From SLRI01 sp942491185 (lineage in GTDB: Bacteria; Pseudomonadota; Alphaproteobacteria; Geminicoccales; Geminicoccaceae): a DNA stretch of 64,000 nucleotides. The position numbers and the translations under genes were made by a program. Position 1 is the first letter of the stretch, and each line of letters begins with the position of its first letter. Location of the stretch: contig CALOAB010000021.1 in the NCBI GenBank assembly GCA_942491185.1, forward strand, positions 496,001 through 560,000, given 5' to 3'. This document shows, piece by piece, positions 1 to 8,272 of this stretch. A model generated the notes under the pieces. It was not told the DNA's origin and searched no databases. It worked only from the letters and a program-made list of their open reading frames with translations.

Positions 1-857
1 AGCAGGCCGGCGAGTGGTGCTGCCCCTGCTCCTTCGGCGAGGTTGTGGGTGTCGGTCCAATAGGCACGGATCGCCGCTGTGATCTCCTCTTCGCTGAGCC
101 GGATCACCCGGGCGCAACCGCCGAGGATGACGTCGAGCGCCTGGGGCTCTGGGATGCGGGTCGCCATGCCGTCGGCGATCGTTTCCGCGGGCTCGGTGGT
201 GATCACCCGGCCCGCCTCGAAGGAGAGCGCATAAGCCGGCAGCGCCTCGCTGACGACGCCCACGATCTCTGTCTTCCGGCCGAGCAGGTCGCGGGTGCGG
301 ATCAGCCCGGCGATGCCGGAGCCGAGGCCGATCGGCACATAGATGGTATCGAGGTCGGCGACAGCGGTGAACAGCTCCAGCGCATAAGTAGCGACGCCGC
401 GCACCAACAACGGGTCGAAGGAGGCCAGCATCCAATGGCCCTCACGCTCGGCGAGACGCTTGGCTTCCTCGCGGGCGGCGTCGAAGTCGGCCCCGTGGAC
501 GACCAGCTCGGCGCCGAAGGCCCGCATCGCCGCGTTCTTCTCGCTGCTATTGCCTTCGGGAACGACGATCACGGAGCGCAGCCCGTGCAGCGCGGCGGCG
601 AACGCAATGCTCTGGCCGTGATTGCCGCGGGTTGCCGAGATGACGCTGGACACCTCGGGATGCGCCCGGGCGAGCCAGTCCATGTAGACGAGGCCGCCTC
701 TGACCTTGAAGGCGCCGGTGGGCGTGTGGTTCTCGTGCTTGACCCAGACCTCCGAGCCGGCGCGCTCGGCGAGCAGCGGCCAGGCATATTGCGGGGTCGG
801 CGGCATGACGCCGTGAACGAGGGCTCGGGCGGCCTCGAGCTCGTCCCTGGTGAACAT
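1..857 (-). CDS. Threonine/serine dehydratase family PLP enzyme (C-terminus cut by window edge)
   Basis: Fold-type II PLP enzyme that would deaminate threonine, serine or a related hydroxy amino acid; 285 codons are visible and the 3' end lies outside the window. The PLP lysine is K51 in TGAFKVRGG, substrate-loop residues follow in TRGNHGQS (about 76-83), and the glycine-rich phosphate loop GLGSG is at 177-181. The start is the ATG at 857, giving MFTRDELEAARALV, a normal N-terminus for the family. The part seen contains no regulatory ACT domain, but one could lie beyond the edge. A same-strand cupin gene lies 77 bp upstream. The family is clear. The substrate is not: hydroxyectoine-degradation EutB enzymes belong to the same family and cannot be excluded. 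Confidence 0.88.
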   Translation of the reverse strand, partial: MFTRDELEAARALVHGVMPPTPQYAWPLLAERAGSEVWVKHENHTPTGAFKVRGGLVYMDWLARAHPEVSSVISATRGNHGQSIAFAAALHGLRSVIVVPEGNSSEKNAAMRAFGAELVVHGADFDAAREEAKRLAEREGHWMLASFDPLLVRGVATYALELFTAVADLDTIYVPIGLGSGIAGLIRTRDLLGRKTEIVGVVSEALPAYALSFEAGRVITTEPAETIADGMATRIPEPQALDVILGGCARVIRLSEEEITAAIRAYWTDTHNLAEGAGAAPLAGL

Positions 858-934
858 CTCAAGCTCCGGGTGTGACCAGACGGTGCAGCCGGCTTAGCGC
901 ATCGCTCGTTCGCCGGCCAGCCGGCCGATACCGG

Positions 935-1300
935 TCACTCGAGCTGGACGATGGCGAGCTGCACGTCGTCCGGGCCCAGCACGGTGGTGGTGTGCCCGGT
1001 GCCGTTCACATCCTCCATCCGCCAGATGCCGCCCTGGCCGAGCTCGCGGATCTCGCCATTGCCGGCCTCGACGCGCAGCCGGCCCGAGAGGCAGAACGCA
1101 ACCTGGCGGCGCGGCGAGCGATGCTTGGCACCACCCCAGCCGGCGGGGAGCACGAGGTAGAGCAGGCCCTTGGCGGGCTCGGTGGCCGAGATCGGCATGG
1201 GCGGGGCCGGCGGCGCGAAGTCGGTCGTGGTCATGGCGATGTCGCGATCGACGAAAAAGGACGTGCCCGTCTCGTCCTCGCTCAAATGAAGAAACTGCAC
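935..1300 (-). CDS. Small cupin-domain protein
   Basis: A 121-residue single-domain protein with cupin-like sequence: KHRSPRRQVAFCLSGRLRVE looks like the first cupin motif, and GQGGIWRMEDVNGTGHTT like the second, ending in a histidine. The start is a GTG at 1300 preceded by GAGGAG eight bases upstream; an internal ATG giving MTTTDFAPP is possible. It is probably a small-molecule or metal-binding protein, but no substrate can be named. It lies just upstream of the dehydratase gene on the same strand, so the two may be co-transcribed. Whether they share a pathway is inference. Confidence 0.7.
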   Translation of the reverse strand: MQFLHLSEDETGTSFFVDRDIAMTTTDFAPPAPPMPISATEPAKGLLYLVLPAGWGGAKHRSPRRQVAFCLSGRLRVEAGNGEIRELGQGGIWRMEDVNGTGHTTTVLGPDDVQLAIVQLE

Positions 1301-1408
1301 CGCCCTTGCTCCTCATGCTCCTGCACCGGACCAACGCTGATGGGTCGGCGGCACGTTGGTGTCAAGCTGGCGCCAAGGCCTGGATGCCAGTCAGCCGGAC
1401 AGCGTTTC

Positions 1409-1448
1409 GGGCCATGGCAGAGCGGTGACGACCGCTCGACCATGGCCC
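1409..1448. terminator. Long imperfect hairpin, probable terminator
   Basis: Arms GGGCCATGG and CCATGGCCC enclose a 2x2 internal loop, then GAGCGGT/ACCGCTC and a GACG tetraloop. All 16 stem pairs are perfect apart from the internal loop. It lies downstream of the small secreted protein gene (minus strand, ends 1505). No T-run follows, so the terminator role is inferred. Confidence 0.5.
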
Positions 1449-1461
1449 GGTGTCGGGTGCG

Positions 1462-1494
1462 CCGCGCCGACCGCCACTGCAGCGATCGGCGCGG
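1462..1494. terminator. GC-rich hairpin after the small secreted protein gene
   Basis: CCGCGCCGA at 1462-1470 pairs perfectly with TCGGCGCGG at 1486-1494 over a 15-base loop. It begins 11 bp beyond the stop of the minus-strand gene at 1505 and is followed by the stronger hairpin at 1409-1448. There is no T-tract. Confidence 0.35.
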
Positions 1495-1504
1495 TCGAGC
1501 GTGG

Positions 1505-1801
1505 CTAGTCGCTCTTGGCGATGCGCGTCACCGTCGTCTGATAGGCATGCGGATTGGCGCTAGGAGCCGGCTGGTCGAGCGAGGCCTCCTGGATCGGCGC
1601 GCTCTGCCCGCCGCAATCCTTCTCGAAGCGAACCCAGAGGTCGGAGGGCGCGGCCGGATCGTAGGCCATGGTGTCCTTCTCCGCGTCACCGGTCACGGCA
1701 CCGAAGCTGACCGGCTGGAGCAGGTCGGCGTTGTCCTCGGCGAAGGCGCCGCCGGCGCTGGCCAGAAGAACGGTGGCTGACAGAATCATGAGCTTGCGCA
1801 T
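1505..1801 (-). CDS. Small secreted protein of unknown function
   Basis: A 98-residue protein whose N-terminus MRKLMILSATVLLASAGGA is a typical Sec signal peptide, with likely cleavage after AFA, leaving about 75 residues in the periplasm. The mature part is acidic and polar, has one cysteine (KDCGGQ), and matches no family I recognise. An upstream ATG at 1813 would add only four residues before the signal peptide, so MRKLM is preferred. Hairpins follow the stop. The clear signal peptide and intact frame support a real gene; its function is unknown. Confidence 0.65.
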   Translation of the reverse strand: MRKLMILSATVLLASAGGAFAEDNADLLQPVSFGAVTGDAEKDTMAYDPAAPSDLWVRFEKDCGGQSAPIQEASLDQPAPSANPHAYQTTVTRIAKSD

Positions 1802-1874
1802 GGTTGTTCCCATTCGTCATCGTGGGCTCCGGCGTGGCCCAGTGCCGCGCCGGTCAGTGGTCGAGGGTCGCGGC

Positions 1875-2087
1875 CTAGCGCCAGAAAGGCTTGGCGCTCT
1901 CGGACATGACGTCGACCTGCGTCACACCGATGTCGTTCTTGAGGCGGAGGTCGAGCTCGCCCAGTTGCCGCCGCTGCCGGGCACGGCCGTAGCAGCGCTG
2001 CACCCAGCGACCGACCGAGGTGAGGACCGTCGCTGCCGACCCGTGTTGCGATTGGGCTGCCTGTCCACCGATTATCGTCTCGTTCAT
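1875..2087 (-). CDS. DUF1127 (YjiS-like) small protein
   Basis: A 70-residue protein ending in a DUF1127 domain: RRQLGELDLRLKNDIGV followed by the family's usual C-terminal SAKPFWR. DUF1127 proteins are small, arginine-rich and very common in alphaproteobacteria. Some have been linked to RNA binding and phosphate or stress regulation, but nothing specific can be said for this copy. A second DUF1127 gene lies just upstream on the same strand. The C-termini are near-identical in pattern while the N-termini differ, suggesting paralogues. The start is the ATG at 2087. Confidence 0.8.
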   Translation of the reverse strand: MNETIIGGQAAQSQHGSAATVLTSVGRWVQRCYGRARQRRQLGELDLRLKNDIGVTQVDVMSESAKPFWR

Positions 2088-2259
2088 TGGTCCGATCCCC
2101 GCTTTGGTGACTGCCCCCGTTGCACGCCCGCGTGCCTGGCGAAGCCGTCCGTTGAGCCAATGGATAGGCGCAGCATCGAGCGCTCACCGTGATCGCGGTC
2201 ACAGTTGCAATGAGCTTTGCAGAAACCCGAGCAATCAGTGCCCGCCGGGCACCCGACAG

Positions 2260-2469
2260 TCAGCGCCAGAAGGGCTTTGCCGCCTCGAATCGGGCATCGT
2301 CCCGGTCGGTGCCGATGTCGCGCAGCAGCCGGTCGTCCAGCTGGCAAAGCGCCTGGCGTTGCTGCTGGCGGCGAAGGGCTGAAACGAGCCACCCGCGGAG
2401 GCCGCGCGCAAGCCGCAGACCCAAACCAGTGCCGAATGGCCTAATCGTCCGAAGCATTGAATCACTCAT
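2260..2469 (-). CDS. DUF1127 (YjiS-like) small protein, second copy
   Basis: A 69-residue protein with an arginine-rich N-terminal half (MSDSMLRTIRPFGTGLGLRL) and the DUF1127 motif ALCQLDDRLLRDIGTDRDDA, ending AAKPFWR. The ATG at 2469 is chosen over longer upstream frames because AGGAG lies at normal spacing before it and the longer version would precede the domain with unrelated sequence. It is divergent from the ArsR-type regulator that starts at 2698, so the 228 bp between them probably carry both promoters. Function unknown beyond the family. Confidence 0.82.
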   Translation of the reverse strand: MSDSMLRTIRPFGTGLGLRLARGLRGWLVSALRRQQQRQALCQLDDRLLRDIGTDRDDARFEAAKPFWR

Positions 2470-2697
2470 TTGCTTCTCCTTCGTTGCCGTTTGCCGATGA
2501 TGAAACGAGCATGCCGATCGAGTGCGCCTGCCTCGATTCGGCCTCGGGCCGGTAATCCGAAAGCGTGGCAAGGATGCGCCGGCGGACGCTTGCCGTCTCT
2601 TTCGGACGCTTCGGTGCGTTCCGAACTGTCGAGCGCTGACAGAGGGGCGAGGTCGGCATATGCTCGACCTTTCGTGGCCCTGCTGGAGGCATTGCAA

Positions 2698-3429
2698 TTG
2701 AGCGGCTTTGCTGGAGAAGCTTCGATCGCCGAGATCGGCGCTGCGCTAGGCGACACCGGGCGGGTGCGGATGCTGACGGCGCTCTTGGGCAACGAGGCGC
2801 TCACCGCGGGCGAGCTCGCGCATGAGGCGCGGGTGACGCCGCAGACCGCGAGCGGCCACCTTACCCGACTGATCGAGACGGGGCTCCTCGCCTGCCTGCG
2901 TCAGGGTCGCTACCGCTACTATCGAATTGCCTCACCTGCCGTAGCCGAGCTGCTCGAAACGATGATGGTGGCGGCGGCCGGAGCCGCAAAGCCGCGATCG
3001 AGACCGCGCTCCGATAAGGATGCGGCGCTCGTTCGGGCACGCACCTGCTACGATCATCTGGCCGGCAGGCTGGGCGTCGCGATCGCCGAGCAGATGGTGG
3101 CCGGGCGGCATGTCGAGTGGGATGGCGATGGTGGCGTGGTCACGGCTTCGGGCGCCCGGCTGCTCGCCGATCTCGGGCTCGACCTCGAGGGTCTGGCGCG
3201 GCGACGCCGGGTGTTCTGCCGCCCCTGCCTCGACTGGAGCGAGCGGCGCTTTCACGTCGGCGGAGCGGTCGGGGCCGGTCTCGCGGAGCGGCTGACGGCG
3301 CTCGGCTGGATCGAGCAGGTACGAAGCAGCCGCGCCGTCATCGTGACGAGCTCCGGCGAAAAGGGCTTGGTGGAGACGTTCGGGCTGGAGCCGGCTTCAC
3401 TCGATCCCGTCGTCGACGCGGGGACCTAG
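2698..3429 (+). CDS. ArsR-family winged-helix regulator with C-terminal extension
   Basis: A 243-residue transcription factor. Residues 5-85 form a winged helix: IAEIGAALGDTGRVRMLTAL, then GELAHEARVTPQTASGHLTR as the recognition region, and QGRYRYYRIA as the wing. The C-terminal half contains RRRVFCRPCLDWSERRFHV, a Cys-x-x-Cys segment typical of a subgroup of alphaproteobacterial ArsR-like proteins. A TTG at 2698 is taken as the start because GGAGG lies eight bases upstream; the frame stays open further upstream, but that part reads like non-coding sequence. Its stop overlaps the convergent YceI gene by 4 bp. The effector is unknown. Confidence 0.75.
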   Translation: MSGFAGEASIAEIGAALGDTGRVRMLTALLGNEALTAGELAHEARVTPQTASGHLTRLIETGLLACLRQGRYRYYRIASPAVAELLETMMVAAAGAAKPRSRPRSDKDAALVRARTCYDHLAGRLGVAIAEQMVAGRHVEWDGDGGVVTASGARLLADLGLDLEGLARRRRVFCRPCLDWSERRFHVGGAVGAGLAERLTALGWIEQVRSSRAVIVTSSGEKGLVETFGLEPASLDPVVDAGT

Positions 3430-4013
3430 TCCGCAGCCGTGGCCAGGACCGCGATCTCGATAACGACGGCGTAGCCGACCGCGGCGTCGGTCGCCCAGTC
3501 GCCCTGGCCGACCTCGAAGGTGCGGCGGTCGAGCTCGATGCTGCCGTTGGCCGTGGCCTGGCCACCGTCGACGGTGATGGTCATCGGCAGCTCCACCGTC
3601 TCGGTGATGTCGCGAATCGTGAGATCGCCGGTCACCAGGTAGTCGTCGCCGCCTGAGTGGGCGAAGCTCGTGCTGGTGAAGGTGGCCACAGGATAGGTTG
3701 CCGTGTCGAACCAGTCGGCGCCGGTGATCCCCGCGTCGCGCTCGCCATTGCCGGTATCGACACTGTCGATGGCGATCTCGGTGGTGACGCTGGCATTGGC
3801 CAGATCGCCGGGATCGAACGTGATCTCGGTGGCAAACTCGGCGAACTGGCCGGTGATCGACGAGCCCATTTGTATAAAGCTGAAAGCAATGCTGCTCTCG
3901 TCCGCGATCGTCTGCCAGTCGCGCGCCGCGCTGTCGTTGGGCGTGGCAATGAGTGCCAGGGCAAGAATGCCGGCTGTGAGAGCAGCGGTGGCCGGAGCTG
4001 GGGAGCAGCGCAT
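3426..4013 (-). CDS. YceI-family periplasmic lipid-binding protein (first of two)
   Basis: A 195-residue YceI-like protein. An N-terminal signal peptide (AALTAGILALALIATPNDSA) exports it, and the mature lipocalin-like barrel shows family landmarks: DESSIAFSFIQMGSSITGQF, the strand with ADWFDTATYPVATFTSTSF, and the DLTIRDITETVELPMTI hairpin. YceI proteins bind polyisoprenoid lipids and often sit beside cytochrome b561 genes, as here: cybB begins 4 bp upstream and a second YceI gene lies behind it, all on the minus strand. An export or redox role around isoprenoid quinones is plausible but inferred. Confidence 0.9.
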   Translation of the reverse strand: MRCSPAPATAALTAGILALALIATPNDSAARDWQTIADESSIAFSFIQMGSSITGQFAEFATEITFDPGDLANASVTTEIAIDSVDTGNGERDAGITGADWFDTATYPVATFTSTSFAHSGGDDYLVTGDLTIRDITETVELPMTITVDGGQATANGSIELDRRTFEVGQGDWATDAAVGYAVVIEIAVLATAAD

Positions 4014-4017
4014 CGGA

Positions 4018-4569
4018 TCAATCCTTCAACGGTCGTAGCATGCGTTTGAGAACGTCGTCGTGGTCGAGGAAATGGTGCTTGAGCGCGCCGATGACATGCA
4101 GTGCCAGCAGAAAGAGCAGCAGCTTGCCGGCAATGTCGTGCACGAGCCGCAAGAGCTTGGCTGCCGCCTCGCTTGCCGGCATCAGGTCGGGAACGGTGAC
4201 ATAGCCGAAATAGTTGGCCGGGCTGGCGGTGGCTGAGGAGTAGAGCCAGCCGGTGAGCGGGATCAACACGATCAAGAGGTAGATGCCGTGATGCACGGCC
4301 TTGGCCAGGACCGCCTCGTGCCGGCGCATGCCATCGGGCAAGGGCGGGGCCGGCGTGAGCCAGCGCCAGAGCAGGCGGAGCAGCACCAGCATGAGCACGG
4401 TGAGGCCGAGCGACTTGTGCAGCGCATAGTCCTGGAACTTGGCCGGGCTGAGCGGCAGATCGACCATGGTCAGACCGAGATAGAAGAGCCAGGCGACGAG
4501 CCCGGCCGTGCCCCAATGGATGAGCCAGTGGACGACGCCGTAGCCGTCATCGGTGTTGGTCAGACGCAT
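4018..4569 (-). CDS. Cytochrome b561 (CybB/YceJ-like)
   Basis: A 183-residue four-helix membrane cytochrome b. Predicted membrane spans include VHWLIHWGTAGLVAWLFYLG, the stretch around KSLGLTVLMLVLLRLLW, and helices near residues 90-110 and 140-165. Haem-ligand histidines fit H14 or H18 in the first helix, H51 (ALHKSLG), H94 (AVHHGIY) and those in VHDIAG and ALHVIG. The family transfers electrons between quinones and periplasmic acceptors. It is the middle gene of a YceI-cybB-YceI operon with gaps of 27 and 4 bp, the arrangement expected for the yceJ-yceI module. Confidence 0.92.
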   Translation of the reverse strand: MRLTNTDDGYGVVHWLIHWGTAGLVAWLFYLGLTMVDLPLSPAKFQDYALHKSLGLTVLMLVLLRLLWRWLTPAPPLPDGMRRHEAVLAKAVHHGIYLLIVLIPLTGWLYSSATASPANYFGYVTVPDLMPASEAAAKLLRLVHDIAGKLLLFLLALHVIGALKHHFLDHDDVLKRMLRPLKD

Positions 4570-4595
4570 GGTCGATCTCCGTCTCTCTCAAAGTC

Positions 4596-5228
4596 TCAGT
4601 CGACGAGATCCATCGGCCGCAACAGCTCGGTCTCGATGATCAGCTCGACCTCGTCACCCACCGCCGGCACCATCATGCCGAGGCCGAACTCGCTTCTGAG
4701 CAGCGTCGTGCTGGCCGAGAAGCCAGCAACTTCCATGCCGGCAAGGTCCGGGATGTACTCGGCGAGCTGATGCTCACCGATATAGTTCAGGGTCACATCG
4801 AGGACGACCGGCCGCGTGTTGTCCTTGATGGTCAGATCGCCGGTGACCTGGGCCGTCGTATCGCCCGTTGGTTCTACTGCGGTACTGACAAAGGTGATCT
4901 CGGGGAACGTTTCGACGTCGAAGAAGTCGGCGCTCATGAGGTGCGAATCGAAGGCGTCGACACCGGTGTCGATGCCGGCCGGGTCGATGGTGATGGCGAT
5001 GCGGCTCTGGCTCGGGTCGTCCCGATCGAGCACGATCTCGCCGTCGAAGGAGCGGAACTCCCCATAGGCTCGGCTGTTGCCGAGGTGGCTATACGAGAAG
5101 ATGACCTCGGTGTGTGTCGTGTCGAAGCTGTAGGGGTCGGCGGCAGCGGCCGGGTTGACGCTGAACGCGCCGCCGATCGCGGCAATGGCTGTGGCGGCTA
5201 GCACGGTGCGACGGATGTGAGCAGGCAT
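4596..5228 (-). CDS. YceI-family periplasmic lipid-binding protein (second of two)
   Basis: A 210-residue protein with a signal peptide (RRTVLAATAIAAIGGAFSV, cleavage near AAA) and a YceI barrel: YSFDTTHTEVIFSYSHLGNS, then SADFFDVETFPEITFVST and VTGDLTIKDNTRPVVLDVTL. It is the first gene of the minus-strand operon that continues with cytochrome b561 and another YceI gene. The two YceI copies are divergent in sequence, so they may bind different lipids. The start is the ATG at 5228, just after a GGGGGAGATCAGAC-type ribosome site. An enormous open frame continues upstream on this strand, but it is antisense to hppA and is not a gene. Confidence 0.92.
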   Translation of the reverse strand: MPAHIRRTVLAATAIAAIGGAFSVNPAAAADPYSFDTTHTEVIFSYSHLGNSRAYGEFRSFDGEIVLDRDDPSQSRIAITIDPAGIDTGVDAFDSHLMSADFFDVETFPEITFVSTAVEPTGDTTAQVTGDLTIKDNTRPVVLDVTLNYIGEHQLAEYIPDLAGMEVAGFSASTTLLRSEFGLGMMVPAVGDEVELIIETELLRPMDLVD

Positions 5229-5504
5229 GTCTGATCTCCCCCTGGGTTGATAACGATGAACTTTCAACTGGCGCGGCCGGGCATCGTTCGACAGGGGCTC
5301 TGCAGAAACGCTTTGTTTCCTGGGCAGCGACAGTCCGGCAAGGGGGCGCGGCGGGCAGGCGCATGGACACCCTTGGACCGCAACGCTATGAGGGCCGGTG
5401 CGATCGCTGCCTTGGGCAATGGTGGCATGTCGATTGCCGAGGGTCTGGCTATGGGGCCCGATCGTTTGGTCGGGCTCTTTATTTTTGCGAGGGGTGAGGA
5501 AGGT

Positions 5505-7622
5505 ATGTCGGGTTTCGAGTGGTTCCTGCTGATCCTGGTGATCGGCTGTGGTGGTGCTGGGGTTGCCTACGGCATCGTCACGCGAAGCAATATCCTGGCG
5601 TTGCCCGCCGGCAATGAGCGGATGCAGGAGATCGCTGCTGCCGTTCAGGAGGGTGCGACCGCCTATCTCAACCGACAATACATGACGATCGCCATCGTCG
5701 GTGTCGTCGTGTTCGTCCTCCTCACTGTCTTTCTCGGCTTCGCGGTCGGCATCGGCTACCTGATCGGTGCCGTGCTCTCCGGCCTCGCCGGCTATATCGG
5801 CATGAACGTCTCGGTGCAGGCCAATGTGCGCACGGCGCAGGCGGCATCTGGCGAGAACGGCCTCGCCGCCGGCCTCGACGTCGCCTTCAAGGCCGGTGCC
5901 GTCACCGGCATGCTGGTGGTGGCGCTCGGGCTGCTCTCGGTTGCTGGCTACTACGGCATCTTGATGATCATCGGCGTCGATCTCCGCACCATTCTCGAAG
6001 CCCTGGTCGGACTCAGCTTCGGCGCGTCGCTCATCTCCATCTTCGCCCGGCTCGGCGGCGGCATCTTCACCAAGGGTGCAGATGTCGGCGCCGATCTGGT
6101 CGGCAAGGTGGAAGCCGGTATCCCAGAGGACGATCCGCGCAACCCGGCCGTCATCGCCGACAATGTCGGTGACAATGTGGGCGACTGCGCCGGCATGGCC
6201 GCCGATCTGTTCGAGACCTACGCGGTGACCGTGGTGGCGACCATGCTGCTGGCGGCCATCTTCTTCACCGCCGACGTGTCGGCGACGCTGATGCTCTACC
6301 CGCTGGTGATCGGCGGCGTCTGCCTCCTGGGCTCGCTGGCCGGCACCTACATGGTCAAGCTCGGCCCGAAGAAGAGCATCATGGGCGCCCTCTACAAGGG
6401 CTTCTGGAGTGCCGCGGGCATCTCGGTCGTGCTGCTCCTGCCCTTCACCTGGCTGGTCTTGGGCCTCGGCTCGACCGGCTATGTCGCCACGGTTGGCGGC
6501 TTGGCGGTGGCCGAGTTCGGTGGCCTTCAGGCCTATTACTGCACGATCATCGGTCTTGGCGTCACCGGTGCGCTCATGTGGATCACCGAGTACTACACCG
6601 GCACCAACTACCGCCCGGTCAAGAGCATCGCCAAGTCGTCGACCACAGGCCACGGCACCAACGTCATCCAGGGCCTCGCGGTCTCGATGGAGTCGACGGC
6701 CCTGCCGGTCCTGGTGATCTGCGCTGGCATTCTGCTCGCCTATCTGAGCGCCGGGCTCTTCGGCATCGCGCTGGCCGCTACCACCATGCTGGCGATGACC
6801 GGCCTCGTGGTCTCGCTCGACGCCTACGGCCCGGTCACCGACAATGCCGGTGGCATTGCCGAGATGGCCGACCTGCCGGCCAATGTGCGTGAGACGACGG
6901 ACGCGCTCGACGCGGTGGGCAACACCACCAAGGCGGTGACCAAGGGCTATGCCATCGGCTCGGCCGGGCTTGCCGCACTGGTGCTGTTCGCGGCCTATGT
7001 CCAGGATCTGAACTTCTACTTCCCGGACCTGGCGGTCACCTTCGTCCTCTCCGACCCCTATGTCGTGATCGGCCTCTTCATCGGCGGCATGCTGCCCTAT
7101 CTCTTCGGCTCGATGGGCATGCAGGCGGTCGGCCGCGCTGCGGGTGCCATCGTCGAGGAGGTGCGGCGCCAGTTCCGCGAGGACAGCGGCATCATGGCCG
7201 GCACGTCCAAGCCCGATTATGGCCGGGCGGTCGACCTGCTGACCAAGGCGGCGATCAAGGAGATGATCATCCCCTCGCTGCTGCCGGTCCTGGCCCCGGT
7301 CGTGGTCTACTTCGCGGTCAACGCCATCGCCGGTCAGTCGGCGGCCTTCACGGCCTTGGGCTCGATGCTGCTCGGCACGATCGTGACCGGCATCTTCGTC
7401 GCCATCTCGATGACCTCGGGTGGCGGTGCCTGGGACAACGCCAAGAAGCTGATCGAGGAAGGCAATTACGGCGGCAAGGGCTCGGAGGCGCACAAGGCGG
7501 CGGTCACCGGCGACACCGTCGGCGATCCCTACAAGGACACCGCCGGCCCGGCGATCAACCCGATGATCAAGATCATCAACATCGTGGCGCTGCTGATCCT
7601 GGCAGCCCTCGGCGGGCACTGA
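5505..7622 (+). CDS. hppA: Membrane-bound proton-translocating pyrophosphatase
   Basis: A 705-residue polytopic enzyme that couples hydrolysis of pyrophosphate to proton pumping. The catalytic loops are intact: DVGADLVGKVEAGIPEDDPR, then NPAVIADNVGDNVGDCAGMA, and DNAGGIAEM later. At the site that sets cation dependence the sequence is GNTTKAVTKG, with lysine and threonine at the positions known as 460 and 463, which marks the potassium-independent subfamily. The length is normal for the family. The ATG at 5505 is chosen because GAGGGGTGAGGAAGG lies before it; 86 further in-frame codons upstream have no membrane character. A strong bidirectional terminator follows. Confidence 0.96.
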   Translation: MSGFEWFLLILVIGCGGAGVAYGIVTRSNILALPAGNERMQEIAAAVQEGATAYLNRQYMTIAIVGVVVFVLLTVFLGFAVGIGYLIGAVLSGLAGYIGMNVSVQANVRTAQAASGENGLAAGLDVAFKAGAVTGMLVVALGLLSVAGYYGILMIIGVDLRTILEALVGLSFGASLISIFARLGGGIFTKGADVGADLVGKVEAGIPEDDPRNPAVIADNVGDNVGDCAGMAADLFETYAVTVVATMLLAAIFFTADVSATLMLYPLVIGGVCLLGSLAGTYMVKLGPKKSIMGALYKGFWSAAGISVVLLLPFTWLVLGLGSTGYVATVGGLAVAEFGGLQAYYCTIIGLGVTGALMWITEYYTGTNYRPVKSIAKSSTTGHGTNVIQGLAVSMESTALPVLVICAGILLAYLSAGLFGIALAATTMLAMTGLVVSLDAYGPVTDNAGGIAEMADLPANVRETTDALDAVGNTTKAVTKGYAIGSAGLAALVLFAAYVQDLNFYFPDLAVTFVLSDPYVVIGLFIGGMLPYLFGSMGMQAVGRAAGAIVEEVRRQFREDSGIMAGTSKPDYGRAVDLLTKAAIKEMIIPSLLPVLAPVVVYFAVNAIAGQSAAFTALGSMLLGTIVTGIFVAISMTSGGGAWDNAKKLIEEGNYGGKGSEAHKAAVTGDTVGDPYKDTAGPAINPMIKIINIVALLILAALGGH

Positions 7623-7650
7623 GCCGACCCTGCCTCAGGGCACCAATAGA

Positions 7651-7684
7651 AAAGAGCCCGGTCGCAGCAGCGGCCGGGCTCTTT
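7651..7684. terminator. Bidirectional intrinsic terminator between hppA and bamE
   Basis: AAAGAGCCCGG at 7651-7661 and CCGGGCTCTTT at 7674-7684 form a perfect 11-bp stem over a 12-base loop, followed by GCTTTT. Because the arms begin with A-runs and end with T-runs, it can act for convergent hppA (ends 7622) and bamE (ends 7706). Confidence 0.9.
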
Positions 7685-7705
7685 GCTTTTCAGCAGCCTG
7701 TCAGG

Positions 7706-8176
7706 CTACCCGCCGGGCGGCCTGCCCTGGCCCACCCCGCCTTGTCCCGGGTCGCCGAAGCGGCCGATATTGCCGAGCAGCTGCTCGACGATGCCGATCT
7801 CGTTGCCGAGCGTGCGGGTCTGGTCGGTGCTGGGCTTGACGTCGACCGCCTGCTCCAGGTCGAGCTGCGCCACCTCGGTGACCGTGCCGATGTCGTCGAA
7901 GACGATCGTCACCACGTCCTGGTTGGTGATGTCGTTCTGGAAGAACGAGCGTATCTCGCGGCGCTGGCTGACATAGTACCAGCGCTCGTCGTCGAAGGTC
8001 GCGATGGTCGAGGGGCTGCCGAGCAGCCGGGCCACATCCTCGCGCGACGACACGCCCGGCGAGATCCGCGCCAGATCCGCCGGCTCGATCGTGTGCCCAT
8101 GCTTCACCACCTGCGGCGAGCAGGCGAGGAGACCCAGCGACAGCAGCAACGCGGCCGCACTCGATTTTGTGGCCAT
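7706..8176 (-). CDS. bamE: Outer membrane assembly lipoprotein BamE (SmpA/OmlA)
   Basis: A 156-residue lipoprotein of the BAM complex, which inserts beta-barrel proteins into the outer membrane. The N-terminus has a lipoprotein signal ending in the lipobox LLAC. The SmpA/OmlA domain follows: LARISPGVSSREDVARLLGS, then FDDERWYYVSQRREI. The C-terminal tail is Gly/Pro-rich and probably disordered. The ATG at 8176 is used instead of an upstream start because it directly precedes the signal peptide. The gene is divergent from the cytochrome chaperone gene at 8273, an order common in alphaproteobacteria. Confidence 0.93.
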   Translation of the reverse strand: MATKSSAAALLLSLGLLACSPQVVKHGHTIEPADLARISPGVSSREDVARLLGSPSTIATFDDERWYYVSQRREIRSFFQNDITNQDVVTIVFDDIGTVTEVAQLDLEQAVDVKPSTDQTRTLGNEIGIVEQLLGNIGRFGDPGQGGVGQGRPPGG

Positions 8177-8272
8177 AACGACTACCTCTTGGTGGTGCGC
8201 GTTCAGCGGGTTGCATGACAATGGCCGTGCCTTCCCGCATTGCGCGAAATGCCAGTTACCGTCGGGTGTAGA

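Noticed and set aside
5229..7619. Very long minus-strand open frame running from the YceI gene across hppA
   Set aside because: It is antisense to hppA, caused by high GC at third codon positions, and has repetitive His/Asp/Gly/Arg composition.
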